Assembly (NCBI RefSeq): GCF_013375035.1
Contig: NZ_CP056032.1
Span: 518,001 to 582,000 of the forward strand
Direction: 5' to 3'
DNA length: 64,000 nucleotides
Origin: Spirosoma sp. KUDC1026
GTDB taxonomy: Bacteria; Bacteroidota; Bacteroidia; Cytophagales; Spirosomataceae
Shown here: positions 44,357 to 52,207 of the stretch, piece after piece
How positions within the stretch are numbered: the first letter of the stretch is position 1
Layout: each line of letters begins with the position of its first letter
Translations under genes and position numbers: made by a program
Notes under the pieces: model-generated
Seen by the model: only the letters and a program-made list of their open reading frames with translations
The model's database searches: none
Told to the model about the DNA's origin: nothing

Positions 44357-45625
44357 TTATTGGGCGGTGTAATGATAATAGGCAACCACGGGCGAATAAT
44401 TGGACAGAATTCCATTGAATTTTCCCTCGCCGATAAACCGCTCGATGAACTGTGTTTCGTCCAGTGTCCAGACAAAAACAGAGCGTCCTTCAGCTTTCAT
44501 GGCGTTTACTTCCTCCGTCTGCGGCCCCAGAGTCCAGCGGGGTGCCCAGATATTGGCGCCCAGCCCACGCGTTGTGGCCGTATCCAGTTCGCAGAGAATG
44601 GGCGTATTGGCTTTATTAGCTAACCCCTGATAAGCGGCAATGGCCTCAGTGCTGGGAAGGCCAATCACAATTCGCACATTACGTCCGGCCTGTCTTGCTC
44701 GTTCGTTATACCGTTGCTGCAGCGCCTGTACGCGGGCCATCGGGCCATCGAATTTGGAATCCAGCCAGACAAAATCGAGTGCTGTATTCTCGACGATAGT
44801 TTGCAGGGCCTGCTCCAGCGTTGGAATTTCCTCCCCGTTAATGAGCCGCACAAACGTCTTCAACTGCTGATAGGTATACTGATTGATCGTACCACTTAGC
44901 CCGTTCTTCTGTACCAGCCGCAAATTCAGCTTGTTGTCATGGTACAAGACCGGCACACTATCCCTGGTGTATTGAACGTCCAGCTCTACACCGTGAGCAC
45001 CCAGCCGCGAGGCCAGCCGGATGATCCGGAGGGAGTTTTCGGAAGCACTCAGTAGGTCGGACGTACGCCCCCCTCCCCGGTGCGCAATCACTTCGAACGG
45101 TTCCGGATTCAGTGGACGAACGTAGGTCAGCGTCATTTTTTGCTGGGGAGAGCCCGTACCCGTGTCATAATACCCATCCAGCACCAACGTGTCGCCTTCC
45201 AGCGACTGACCCGTATAGGGTTGTAATTGACCGTTTCGCTTAGCTTTTAAGGTAAAACGAGCGAGGCCGGTATCCTCGTTTACCAGCTTCCGCCAGAAAC
45301 CGCTGACAGCCAGTGAATCGGCCTGCTGATTGATTTCCAGGCTGAAAAAACCGGCTCCCACGCCCGAGAAAATAGATAGCGAATGAACCGTATCAGCACC
45401 ATCGTGGGTGTATGTCCAGCGCAGCGCCACCTGATCACCGAACCGGTCGGCCCCTTCCGATACGGCATACACACCGTTAACCGTATTCCGAATCGCAGGC
45501 GTGAACCTGCCCGATCCGGGTTTGTCCGAAAAATCATAGGGAACGGGAGCTTCGTACTCCGTTCGGCAACTCAATGCAATGGTGCTTACAACACCCAGAA
45601 GTAGATAAAACCAGGCTCGTTTCAC
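44357..45625 (-). CDS. Glycerophosphodiester phosphodiesterase lipoprotein
   Basis: 422 residues with lipoprotein signal (STIALSC, Cys20). An N-terminal beta-rich domain (about 25-165) is not part of the catalytic fold. The GDPD domain then starts at VIAHRGGGRT...SENSLRII, with catalytic residues in GVELDVQYTRDSVPVLYHDNKL. It hydrolyses glycerophosphodiesters to glycerol-3-phosphate and an alcohol, here on the outside of the inner membrane or in the outer membrane. Overlaps the upstream barrel gene by four bases and lies four bases before the frameshifted one. Confidence 0.88.
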   Translation of the reverse strand: MKRAWFYLLLGVVSTIALSCRTEYEAPVPYDFSDKPGSGRFTPAIRNTVNGVYAVSEGADRFGDQVALRWTYTHDGADTVHSLSIFSGVGAGFFSLEINQQADSLAVSGFWRKLVNEDTGLARFTLKAKRNGQLQPYTGQSLEGDTLVLDGYYDTGTGSPQQKMTLTYVRPLNPEPFEVIAHRGGGRTSDLLSASENSLRIIRLASRLGAHGVELDVQYTRDSVPVLYHDNKLNLRLVQKNGLSGTINQYTYQQLKTFVRLINGEEIPTLEQALQTIVENTALDFVWLDSKFDGPMARVQALQQRYNERARQAGRNVRIVIGLPSTEAIAAYQGLANKANTPILCELDTATTRGLGANIWAPRWTLGPQTEEVNAMKAEGRSVFVWTLDETQFIERFIGEGKFNGILSNYSPVVAYYHYTAQ

Positions 45626-46353
45626 AGAATAAAATTAAAAAGTAATTGTGGGTAAAACAGGCTGCGGTCGAACGTACTGTACAAGGACCAGAATTGCCAG
45701 TTAAAGCGGGAATAAGCCGCGCGGAGCCCAATTGATACGTGCTGCTGCTTATAGAATGGCTGTTCGAGCATGAACGTAAAAGCAAATCCGTTGCCGCGCC
45801 AGCCCGGCGTTTCTACGACCAGTGCTCCCGCGGCCGATCGGTAATACACATCCAGAATAGCTTCAGCCCGAGCCGAAATCTGTAATTCGCGGGTTAATCG
45901 ATAACCTAACGAGGCATGGGGGAAATTTTGCAGCCCGTAGGCTTCGCTGTCGAAGACATTTTTAATCTGTAGGGTGCCGAACCAGCCCGCAAAGTCGTCG
46001 CCAACGGCAACAAACCACCGGTTGTTGATTGGCCTTGCCCAGCGGGCACCCAGGGCCAGGTTGCTTTGCAGAAACTGCGTCTGTACACGCCCGGTCAGAA
46101 AAAACTGGCGGGATACCCCTTTCTGGATGTTGAAATCAATCGCGGGGAGCGCCAGACGAATCTCTTCTGTCAGTTCAGGTGGCGTTGAAGTAAACACGGC
46201 TCCCAGCGACATGCGCCACTCGCCCGGAACAGGGGCTTGCGGAAAATAGATAGCCGGCTGCCGGTTTATCGTATCCTCCTGCGCCACGGCCTGCCTGCTA
46301 AGCAAGCTTGTAAATAATATAACCCAAATCCCTACCCTGTAGAAAGTTTCCAC
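45622..46353 (-). CDS. Hypothetical outer-membrane beta-barrel protein
   Basis: 243 residues with signal peptide (ending SRQAVAQ). Repeated amphipathic strands follow (WRMSLGAVFTST, FFLTGRVQTQFLQSNLALGARWA, LQISARAEAILDVYY) and the chain closes in SLFYPQLLFNFIL, a typical barrel end with terminal aromatic and hydrophobic residues. First gene of the three-gene unit. Its neighbours suggest a role with glycerophospholipid breakdown products, but that is speculative. Confidence 0.65.
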   Translation of the reverse strand: METFYRVGIWVILFTSLLSRQAVAQEDTINRQPAIYFPQAPVPGEWRMSLGAVFTSTPPELTEEIRLALPAIDFNIQKGVSRQFFLTGRVQTQFLQSNLALGARWARPINNRWFVAVGDDFAGWFGTLQIKNVFDSEAYGLQNFPHASLGYRLTRELQISARAEAILDVYYRSAAGALVVETPGWRGNGFAFTFMLEQPFYKQQHVSIGLRAAYSRFNWQFWSLYSTFDRSLFYPQLLFNFIL

Positions 46354-46426
46354 CGAACTGTTTCTGCGTGAATGTTAGATGCAGTAAACTGTAGTACACC
46401 GGATTATGTTCTTTTGGTCTGGAAAA

Positions 46427-46459
46427 ACAAAAAGGCCACTAAAATTTAGTGGCCTTTTT
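46427..46459 (-). terminator. Terminator of the tRNA-fMet gene
   Basis: A near-perfect palindrome with arms GGCCACTAAA and TTTAGTGGCC, flanked by A and T runs, just downstream of the tRNA. Confidence 0.8.
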
Positions 46460-46463
46460 CTAG

Positions 46464-46536
<73 letters not shown>

Positions 46537-46548
46537 ATGTTTGGTTTG

Positions 46549-46578
46549 CAAAAGTAGAAAGAATATTTCAAAAAGCAA
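46549..46578 (-). promoter_or_regulatory. Bacteroidota-type promoter of tRNA-fMet
   Basis: On the minus strand, TTG (complement of 46576-46578) is followed after exactly 19 bases by TACTTTTG (complement of 46549-46556), matching the -33/-7 consensus of the Bacteroidota primary sigma factor. The tRNA begins 12 bases downstream. Confidence 0.75.
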
Positions 46579-46586
46579 TACCTTTG
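46579..46586 (+). promoter_or_regulatory. Candidate -7 box upstream of era
   Basis: TACCTTTG fits TAnnTTTG, 96 bases before era and back to back with the tRNA promoter. No -33 box was found at the right distance. Confidence 0.3.
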
Positions 46587-46682
46587 TAGAAAATATTTTT
46601 CTCGCCCGTCCGGAAACGATTTTGGGCGCAGATGAGTTAGCCCCTAAAGCCACTGTAAATCAAGCAGTGGGATCACCTACAA

Positions 46683-47603
46683 ATGAATACACCTTCTATT
46701 GAGAATTTTCCGGCTGATCACAAAGCCGGGTTCGTCAGCATTGTTGGGAAGCCCAACGTCGGCAAATCGACCCTGATGAATCAGCTCGTTGGCGAGCGTT
46801 TATCCATCATTACATCCAAAGCGCAGACTACGCGTCACCGCATTATGGGTATCCTGAACGGTACGCATAATGGCCAGGAATTCCAGCTCGTTTATTCCGA
46901 TACACCGGGCATCATTAAACCGCAGTACAAACTTCATGAGTCGATGATGAGCTTTGTGCGCGGTTCCATTGAGGATGCCGACGTTGTCCTGTTCGTCACG
47001 GACATTTTCGAGCAACACGATGAAAACGATGTAATTGCCCGACTGCAAAAATCGGAAGTACCCATCTTTCTGCTGATCAATAAAATCGATCAGGCTACGC
47101 AGGAACAGGTCGAAGAGAAAATTGTGTACTGGCAGGAAAACTTCAATGCCGAAGCCATCATCCCGATTTCGGCATTGAATGGTTTCAACATCGATCAGGT
47201 TTTTGACGGGATCATCAACCGGCTACCGCAGCACCCACCGTATTTCCCCAAGGATGAACTGACCGACAAACCCGAGCGCTTTTTCGCGTCGGAGATCATT
47301 CGGGAAAAGATTTTCCTGAATTACAAAAAGGAGGTGCCGTACAGTAGCGAGGTCGTCATCATTGGTTTTAAAGAAAAAGATGACATCATCGTCATTCAAT
47401 CGGAAATTCTGGTCGAGCGGGCCACGCAACGGGCTATCCTGCTGGGCGAAGGTGGTAAAATGATCAAGAAAACGGGCATTATGGCCCGCGAAGAGCTGGA
47501 ACGCTTCTTCGGTAAAAAAGTATTTTTAGAACAGTTCGTCAAAGTAGAGCCCGATTGGCGCCAGAAAGAGCGTATGCTCAAGCGGTTGGGCTATGACGAA
47601 TAA
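46683..47603 (+). CDS. era: GTPase Era
   Basis: Ribosome-assembly GTPase acting on the 30S subunit and 16S rRNA. 306 residues. G1 is GKPNVGKST (22-30), G3 is DTPG, G4 is NKID, and G5 is in PISALNG. The C-terminal KH domain includes VIIGFKEKDDIIVIQSEILVERATQRAILLGEGGKMIKKTG. It precedes der, another ribosome-assembly GTPase, and is probably co-transcribed with it across a purine-rich hairpin. Confidence 0.96.
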   Translation: MNTPSIENFPADHKAGFVSIVGKPNVGKSTLMNQLVGERLSIITSKAQTTRHRIMGILNGTHNGQEFQLVYSDTPGIIKPQYKLHESMMSFVRGSIEDADVVLFVTDIFEQHDENDVIARLQKSEVPIFLLINKIDQATQEQVEEKIVYWQENFNAEAIIPISALNGFNIDQVFDGIINRLPQHPPYFPKDELTDKPERFFASEIIREKIFLNYKKEVPYSSEVVIIGFKEKDDIIVIQSEILVERATQRAILLGEGGKMIKKTGIMAREELERFFGKKVFLEQFVKVEPDWRQKERMLKRLGYDE

Positions 47604-47681
47604 AAGGAATAAGGACAACCGGAACAAGGAGAAAGGTTTGTACCTTCTGCCTGTTCCTTTCCCCCTTACTCCTTTCTCCTT
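47604..47681. repeat. Purine-arm inverted repeat between era and der
   Basis: AAGGAGAAAGG (47626-47636) pairs perfectly with 47671-47681. The outer stretch 47605-47629 (AGGAATAAGG...GGAACAAGG) pairs imperfectly with 47650-47674, so two foldings compete. The arms are built of AAGGAGW-like heptamers on one strand. The element fills the era-der gap. Confidence 0.7.
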
Positions 47682-47690
47682 AATAAAATC

Positions 47691-48998
47691 ATGGCAAATA
47701 TTGTTGCAATCGTTGGTCGCCCGAACGTGGGCAAGTCGACGCTATTCAACCGCCTGACGGAACAGCGTCAGGCCATCATGGACAACCAAAGTGGTGTTAC
47801 GCGCGACCGGCATTACGGTACGGCCGAGTGGAACGATAAGTATTTTACGGTCATCGATACGGGTGGCTATGTTGTGGGGTCCGAAGACATTTTCGAGGAG
47901 TCGATCCGGGAACAGGTCGAGATTGCCATCGAGGAATCAACCGTTTTGCTGTTCGTTGTTGATACAATGACCGGGCTGACGGGGCTGGACGAGGATTTTG
48001 CGAACGTACTGCGCCGGAGTAAAAAGCCGGTATATGTCATTGCAAACAAAGCCGAAACGACCGAGCGTGCCCAGAGTGCGGCCGAGTTTTACGCGCTTGG
48101 CCTAGGCGATCCCTATCCTGTTTCGTCGCAGACCGGCACCGGTACGGGTGACCTGCTGGACGAAGTCATCAAACATTTCCAGACCGACGGCGTCGAAGAT
48201 CCCGAAGCGGGTATCCCCCGAATTGCTATTCTGGGTCGCCCGAATGTAGGAAAGTCGTCGTTCCTGAACGTATTGACGGGCAAAGACCGAAGTATTGTCA
48301 CAAACATTGCCGGTACAACCCGCGACGCCATCAACACGCGGTACCGGGCCTACGGTAAGGATTTCATCCTGACTGACACCGCTGGTATTCGACGCCGGGC
48401 ACGGGTCGACTCCAACGTTGAATTTTATTCGGTCCTCCGTTCGCTTAAAGCGATGGAAGATTCTGACGTATGTATCATTCTGCTGGACGCCACGCGGGGT
48501 CTGGAAGCGCAGGATCTGAATATTATCGGTCAGGCGGTGAAGGCGAAGAAAGGCGTGGTTATTATGGTGAACAAGTGGGATGCCGTGGAAAAGGATCATC
48601 GCACTGCCGACGTACTTCGTAAGGAAATGATCCAGCGGATGATGCCGATTGACTACGTCCCCATCATCTTTGCGTCGGTGCACGAGAAACAGCGGATTTT
48701 CCAAGTGATGGAAAAAGCGATGGAAGTGTACGAGAACAAGGGCAAGAAAGTATCGACCTCGAAACTGAATGAGCTAATGCAACCCGAGATTGAGCGCTTT
48801 CCCCCGCCGTCGGTCAAGAGTAAAATGATCAAGATCAAATACATGGTGCAGTTGCCAACCCCCTCGCCTACGTTTGTCTTTTTCTGTAACTTGCCGCAGT
48901 ACGTTCAGGAATCGTACCAACGATTCCTGGAAAACAAACTCCGGTCCCATTTCGGGTTTGACGGGGTGCCGATAACCGTCTATTTCCGTCAGAAATAA
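47691..48998 (+). CDS. der: Ribosome-associated GTPase Der (EngA)
   Basis: GTPase for 50S subunit assembly. 435 residues with two tandem G domains: the first with GRPNVGKSTLF (8-18), DTGG and NKAE; the second with GRPNVGKSSFL (about 182), DTAG and NKWD. The C-terminal KH-like domain ends HFGFDGVPITVYFRQK, as usual. Intact. Strong terminator downstream. Confidence 0.97.
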   Translation: MANIVAIVGRPNVGKSTLFNRLTEQRQAIMDNQSGVTRDRHYGTAEWNDKYFTVIDTGGYVVGSEDIFEESIREQVEIAIEESTVLLFVVDTMTGLTGLDEDFANVLRRSKKPVYVIANKAETTERAQSAAEFYALGLGDPYPVSSQTGTGTGDLLDEVIKHFQTDGVEDPEAGIPRIAILGRPNVGKSSFLNVLTGKDRSIVTNIAGTTRDAINTRYRAYGKDFILTDTAGIRRRARVDSNVEFYSVLRSLKAMEDSDVCIILLDATRGLEAQDLNIIGQAVKAKKGVVIMVNKWDAVEKDHRTADVLRKEMIQRMMPIDYVPIIFASVHEKQRIFQVMEKAMEVYENKGKKVSTSKLNELMQPEIERFPPPSVKSKMIKIKYMVQLPTPSPTFVFFCNLPQYVQESYQRFLENKLRSHFGFDGVPITVYFRQK

Positions 48999-49017
48999 AC
49001 CAACAGACTCATACCAG

Positions 49018-49046
49018 AAACCCTCCCAGTTCGGAGGGTTTTTGTT
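49018..49046 (+). terminator. Terminator of der
   Basis: AAACCCTCC pairs with GGAGGGTTT over a six-base loop, followed by TTTGTTT. Confidence 0.85.
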
Positions 49047-49053
49047 TATAGCA

Positions 49054-49995
49054 ATGACTCAGCAACCCACCCGCGCTCAATACTGGCTAGGTGCCTTTCT
49101 GGTATTCCTGGCGGCTTTCTGCTTTGCCACGAAGGGTATTCTGATCAAGCTGGCCTACCGGTACCCCATCGACTCGATTTCGCTACTTACGCTGCGGATG
49201 CTGTTTGCGCTGCCTTTCTACGTCGCTATTGCCTTGAATTTGAGTCGGAAACTACCGCCCGCCAAGCTCACCGCCAATGAGTGGCTGGTACTGGCGCTGC
49301 TGGGCATTACGGGCTACTATTTCGCCAGCTTTTTTAACTTTCTGGGGCTGGTTTACATTACTGCCAGCCTTGAACGGATACTGCTGTTCGTTTATCCCAC
49401 GTTTGTTCTCCTGCTCAATGCCCTGGGTGGCTTCGGTCGGCAGACCGTTCGCCCAACGAAATTACAGCTTGTTTCGCTGGGGCTTACCTATGCTGGTATC
49501 ATGCTGGCCTTTGTCGGCAATATTGAGACTTCGGCGCAAAAGAACGTAGCGCTGGGGGCTTTCTGGGTTATTCTAAGTGGACTGGTGTATGCGGCGTACC
49601 TGGTGGGCAGCGACCGGATGATTGACCGGGTGGGTGCTCAACGTTTTACCTGTTACGCCATGATAGCCGCTACAATACCTACGGTTCTACACTACCTGGT
49701 ACAGCATGGATTCAGTCTAGGTAGTTATCCGGAACCTGTTTACTGGCTGGGTATCAGTATGGGCATTTTCGTGACTGTGCTGCCTACGTTTATGATCGCT
49801 GAGGGGATCAAACGGATTGGATCGGGTAATGCGTCGATTGTAGCGAGTGTAGGCCCTATTTTCACAATTTTCCTGTCCACGTTCGTCCTGCACGAAACCA
49901 TCAGCCCGGAACAGATCATTGGTACGCTGCTTGTTCTGGTGGGCGTATTTCTGATCGGCTGGCGCGGAAACCGTAAAAATACGGATACAGAGTAA
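49054..49995 (+). CDS. EamA/DMT family transporter
   Basis: 313-residue membrane protein with ten hydrophobic segments in two EamA repeats (LGAFLVFLAAFCFATKGILIKLAY... and LGAFWVILSGLVYAAYLVG...). Members export or import metabolites such as amino acids; the substrate is unknown. The ATG was preferred to a TTG 12 bases upstream that lies inside the der terminator tail. Confidence 0.88.
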   Translation: MTQQPTRAQYWLGAFLVFLAAFCFATKGILIKLAYRYPIDSISLLTLRMLFALPFYVAIALNLSRKLPPAKLTANEWLVLALLGITGYYFASFFNFLGLVYITASLERILLFVYPTFVLLLNALGGFGRQTVRPTKLQLVSLGLTYAGIMLAFVGNIETSAQKNVALGAFWVILSGLVYAAYLVGSDRMIDRVGAQRFTCYAMIAATIPTVLHYLVQHGFSLGSYPEPVYWLGISMGIFVTVLPTFMIAEGIKRIGSGNASIVASVGPIFTIFLSTFVLHETISPEQIIGTLLVLVGVFLIGWRGNRKNTDTE

Positions 49996-50141
49996 GCCCA
50001 CTAATACTTACCAAAACAACACCTTATAGGGAGAAACCTGCCTTTAGATAAATAAAAAACACCACTAAATATTTTATTATCATATATATGTAAAGTTTCC
50101 TACTAACTTTCACGACACTCACACCCAAAACCCAAAGCGGT

Positions 50142-50450
50142 ATGGCAACGGAAAAAGCTACTGACGACGAGAAACGTATTGATAAGGCAGCTTACGTATT
50201 GAAGGCTGTTGCGCATCCATTACGCATTAAAATCATTCAAATGCTGAATGATAACAAGGAGTTAAATGTCTCTTCTATCTACAAAAACTTGAACGCAGAA
50301 CAATCACTCATTTCGCATCACCTGATTAATATGCGCGATAAAGGAATCCTTGACATTCGGCGCAGTGGCAAAAACATTTACTATTTCCTGGTAGATAGTG
50401 CCGTTTCTGATGTAGTTGAGTGCATTTATAAAAGTAAGATTCTGAACTAG
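50142..50450 (+). CDS. ArsR-type winged-helix transcriptional regulator without metal-site cysteines
   Basis: 102 residues: AYVLKAVAHPLRIKIIQMLNDNKELNVSSIYKNLNAEQSLISHHLINMRDKGILDIRRSGKNIYYFL, the standard helix-turn-helix and wing of the ArsR family. The ELCVC metal-sensing motif on the third helix is ELNVS here, and no Cys pair is present. It must therefore sense something else or act constitutively. Its targets are not evident from the neighbours. Confidence 0.88.
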   Translation: MATEKATDDEKRIDKAAYVLKAVAHPLRIKIIQMLNDNKELNVSSIYKNLNAEQSLISHHLINMRDKGILDIRRSGKNIYYFLVDSAVSDVVECIYKSKILN

Positions 50451-50508
50451 TTGACTACGTTAGTTTGTACCTGCTCGTACTAACCCATAAAGACTAGTTT
50501 CACCGTCT

Positions 50509-50574
50509 AAAAAGACCTCTCCTAGGTGCGTTAACCATTGTTAGAATGCACACGCCCGAGAAGAGGTCTTTTTT
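50509..50574. terminator. Bidirectional terminator between the ArsR and TIGR03643 genes
   Basis: A 12-base perfect stem AAAAAGACCTCT/AGAGGTCTTTTT encloses a 41-base loop that can fold further. T runs lie on both strands. Confidence 0.75.
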
Positions 50575-50606
50575 ATATGCAGTATTACTGTCTGACTTGT
50601 CAAAGG

Positions 50607-50900
50607 CTACCGTTTGCTGATTTTGTTGTGACTCACCTGTCGCTGCCGGGATGATTTGAAACGGGAATCGGTTACCGCCGACAGGACCGCATGCTTGGTG
50701 GCCCGCCCTTGAACTCGGGCCCGCCATCGGCGCCAGCCATTTGGCGTTAACTGCTGACGCATGATGGTAATGACAGCTGACTCCGACAGGCCAAATTGAC
50801 TTTGAATAGCCTCAAAAGGAGTTCGGTCCTCCCAGGCCATTTCAATAAGCCGGTCCAGCTCACGCTCAGTGAGGGTGGTGGATGATGGTTGTTGTTTCAT
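50607..50900 (-). CDS. TIGR03643 family protein
   Basis: 97 residues matching TIGR03643: ELDRLIEMAWEDRTPFEAIQSQFGLSESAVITIMR, then WRRWRARVQGRATKH and a basic C-terminal tail with FKSSRQRQVSHNKISKR. The first half looks like a helix-turn-helix of the sigma-70 region 4 kind and the tail is strongly basic, so nucleic-acid binding is likely. The function is unknown. Confidence 0.85.
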   Translation of the reverse strand: MKQQPSSTTLTERELDRLIEMAWEDRTPFEAIQSQFGLSESAVITIMRQQLTPNGWRRWRARVQGRATKHAVLSAVTDSRFKSSRQRQVSHNKISKR

Positions 50901-50991
50901 ACTTCGTTAACTCCATGATCAGCTAACTGGTTAACAGATATCCTCAAGCCGTTTCCGGTTTGACCTGACCTAGCCTGTTTCGAATATGAAA

Positions 50992-51046
50992 AGACCTGCT
51001 TCCTGGCCCGGCATCATCGTAATGCTCAACAACAGGAAACAGGTCT
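50992..51046 (-). terminator. Terminator of ruvB
   Basis: On the minus strand AGACCTGTTTCCTG pairs with CAGGAAGCAGGTCT (one G-T pair), and TTTT follows. Confidence 0.75.
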
Positions 51047-51090
51047 AGTATCACCAACGGCTAGAAGCTGAAGTCAGTTTACATATCGTG

Positions 51091-52119
51091 TTAATCAAAT
51101 AAATGACCCGTTTTGTAAGTCGGCACTATACCTAGATGGATAAAGGCCCGCTCGGTCACTTCACGCCCTCGCGAGGTACGTTTCAGAAAGCCCTCCTGAA
51201 TGAGGAACGGCTCATATACCTCTTCAATCGTTTCGGCTTCTTCGCCACAGGCCGTGGCAATGGTCGATAATCCAACCGGCCCGCCCTTAAACTTCTCGAT
51301 GATCGTCGTCAGAATTCGGTTGTCCATTTCGTCCAGCCCGTTCTGATCGACATCCAGCGCACTTAGGGCGATCTCGGCAATGTCGACGTTGATGTAGCCA
51401 TTACCTTTTACCTGCGCAAAGTCACGAGTACGGCGCAGCAGGTTATTAGCAATACGTGGTGTGCCCCGGCTCCGGCGCGCGATCTCGTAGGCACCCGACT
51501 CATCGATGGGCGTTCCCAGAATGGCCGACGACCGCTGTACGATATTTGTCAGCAACGTAGCGTCGTAGTATTCCAGACGGCAGCTAATGCCGAACCGGGC
51601 TCGTAACGGTGCGGTCAGCATACCAGCGCGGGTTGTAGCCCCAATCAACGTAAATGGGTTAAGCTTGATCTGCACTGTCCGGGCGTTAGGTCCCGAATCG
51701 AGCATAATATCAATCTTGTAATCCTCCATCGCCGAGTACAGATACTCTTCCACAATGGGATTGAGCCGGTGTATTTCGTCGATAAAGAGGACATCGTTCG
51801 GCTGCAGGTTCGTGAGCAGACCAGCCAGATCGCTGGGCTTATCCAGTACCGGCCCGGAGGTCATCCGGATATTAGCCTGAAGCTCATTAGCCACAATATG
51901 AGACAGCGTGGTTTTACCCAGCCCCGGAGGGCCATGTAGCAGTACATGGTCCAGCGCTTCACCCCGTTGCTGGGCCGCCCGGACAAATACTTCAAGATTT
52001 TCGAGGACCTTGGCCTGCCCCGTGAAGTCGGCAAACGAAAGGGGACGGAGCGCCCGTTCGATCTCCTTATCCGTTGTGGTCATGCCGTCACCACTCCCTT
52101 TTAAAATGTCGTTTCGCAT
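51091..52119 (-). CDS. ruvB: Holliday junction branch migration helicase RuvB
   Basis: AAA+ motor that drives branch migration with RuvA. 342 residues. [18 protein letters not shown] at the start, Walker [10 protein letters not shown] (65-73), Walker B FIDEIHRL, sensor 1 [19 protein letters not shown], and the C-terminal winged helix with [12 protein letters not shown]. ruvA and ruvC are elsewhere. Intact and monocistronic. Confidence 0.97.
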   Translation of the reverse strand: MRNDILKGSGDGMTTTDKEIERALRPLSFADFTGQAKVLENLEVFVRAAQQRGEALDHVLLHGPPGLGKTTLSHIVANELQANIRMTSGPVLDKPSDLAGLLTNLQPNDVLFIDEIHRLNPIVEEYLYSAMEDYKIDIMLDSGPNARTVQIKLNPFTLIGATTRAGMLTAPLRARFGISCRLEYYDATLLTNIVQRSSAILGTPIDESGAYEIARRSRGTPRIANNLLRRTRDFAQVKGNGYINVDIAEIALSALDVDQNGLDEMDNRILTTIIEKFKGGPVGLSTIATACGEEAETIEEVYEPFLIQEGFLKRTSRGREVTERAFIHLGIVPTYKTGHLFD

Positions 52120-52207
52120 AATCGTTCTTGGGGAGAATCTGGCCGAAAACAGCTTGTTTTAGCCGAAACGCTCTCTTCAAATTTACGAAATTTTACCGAC
52201 AAAAACA

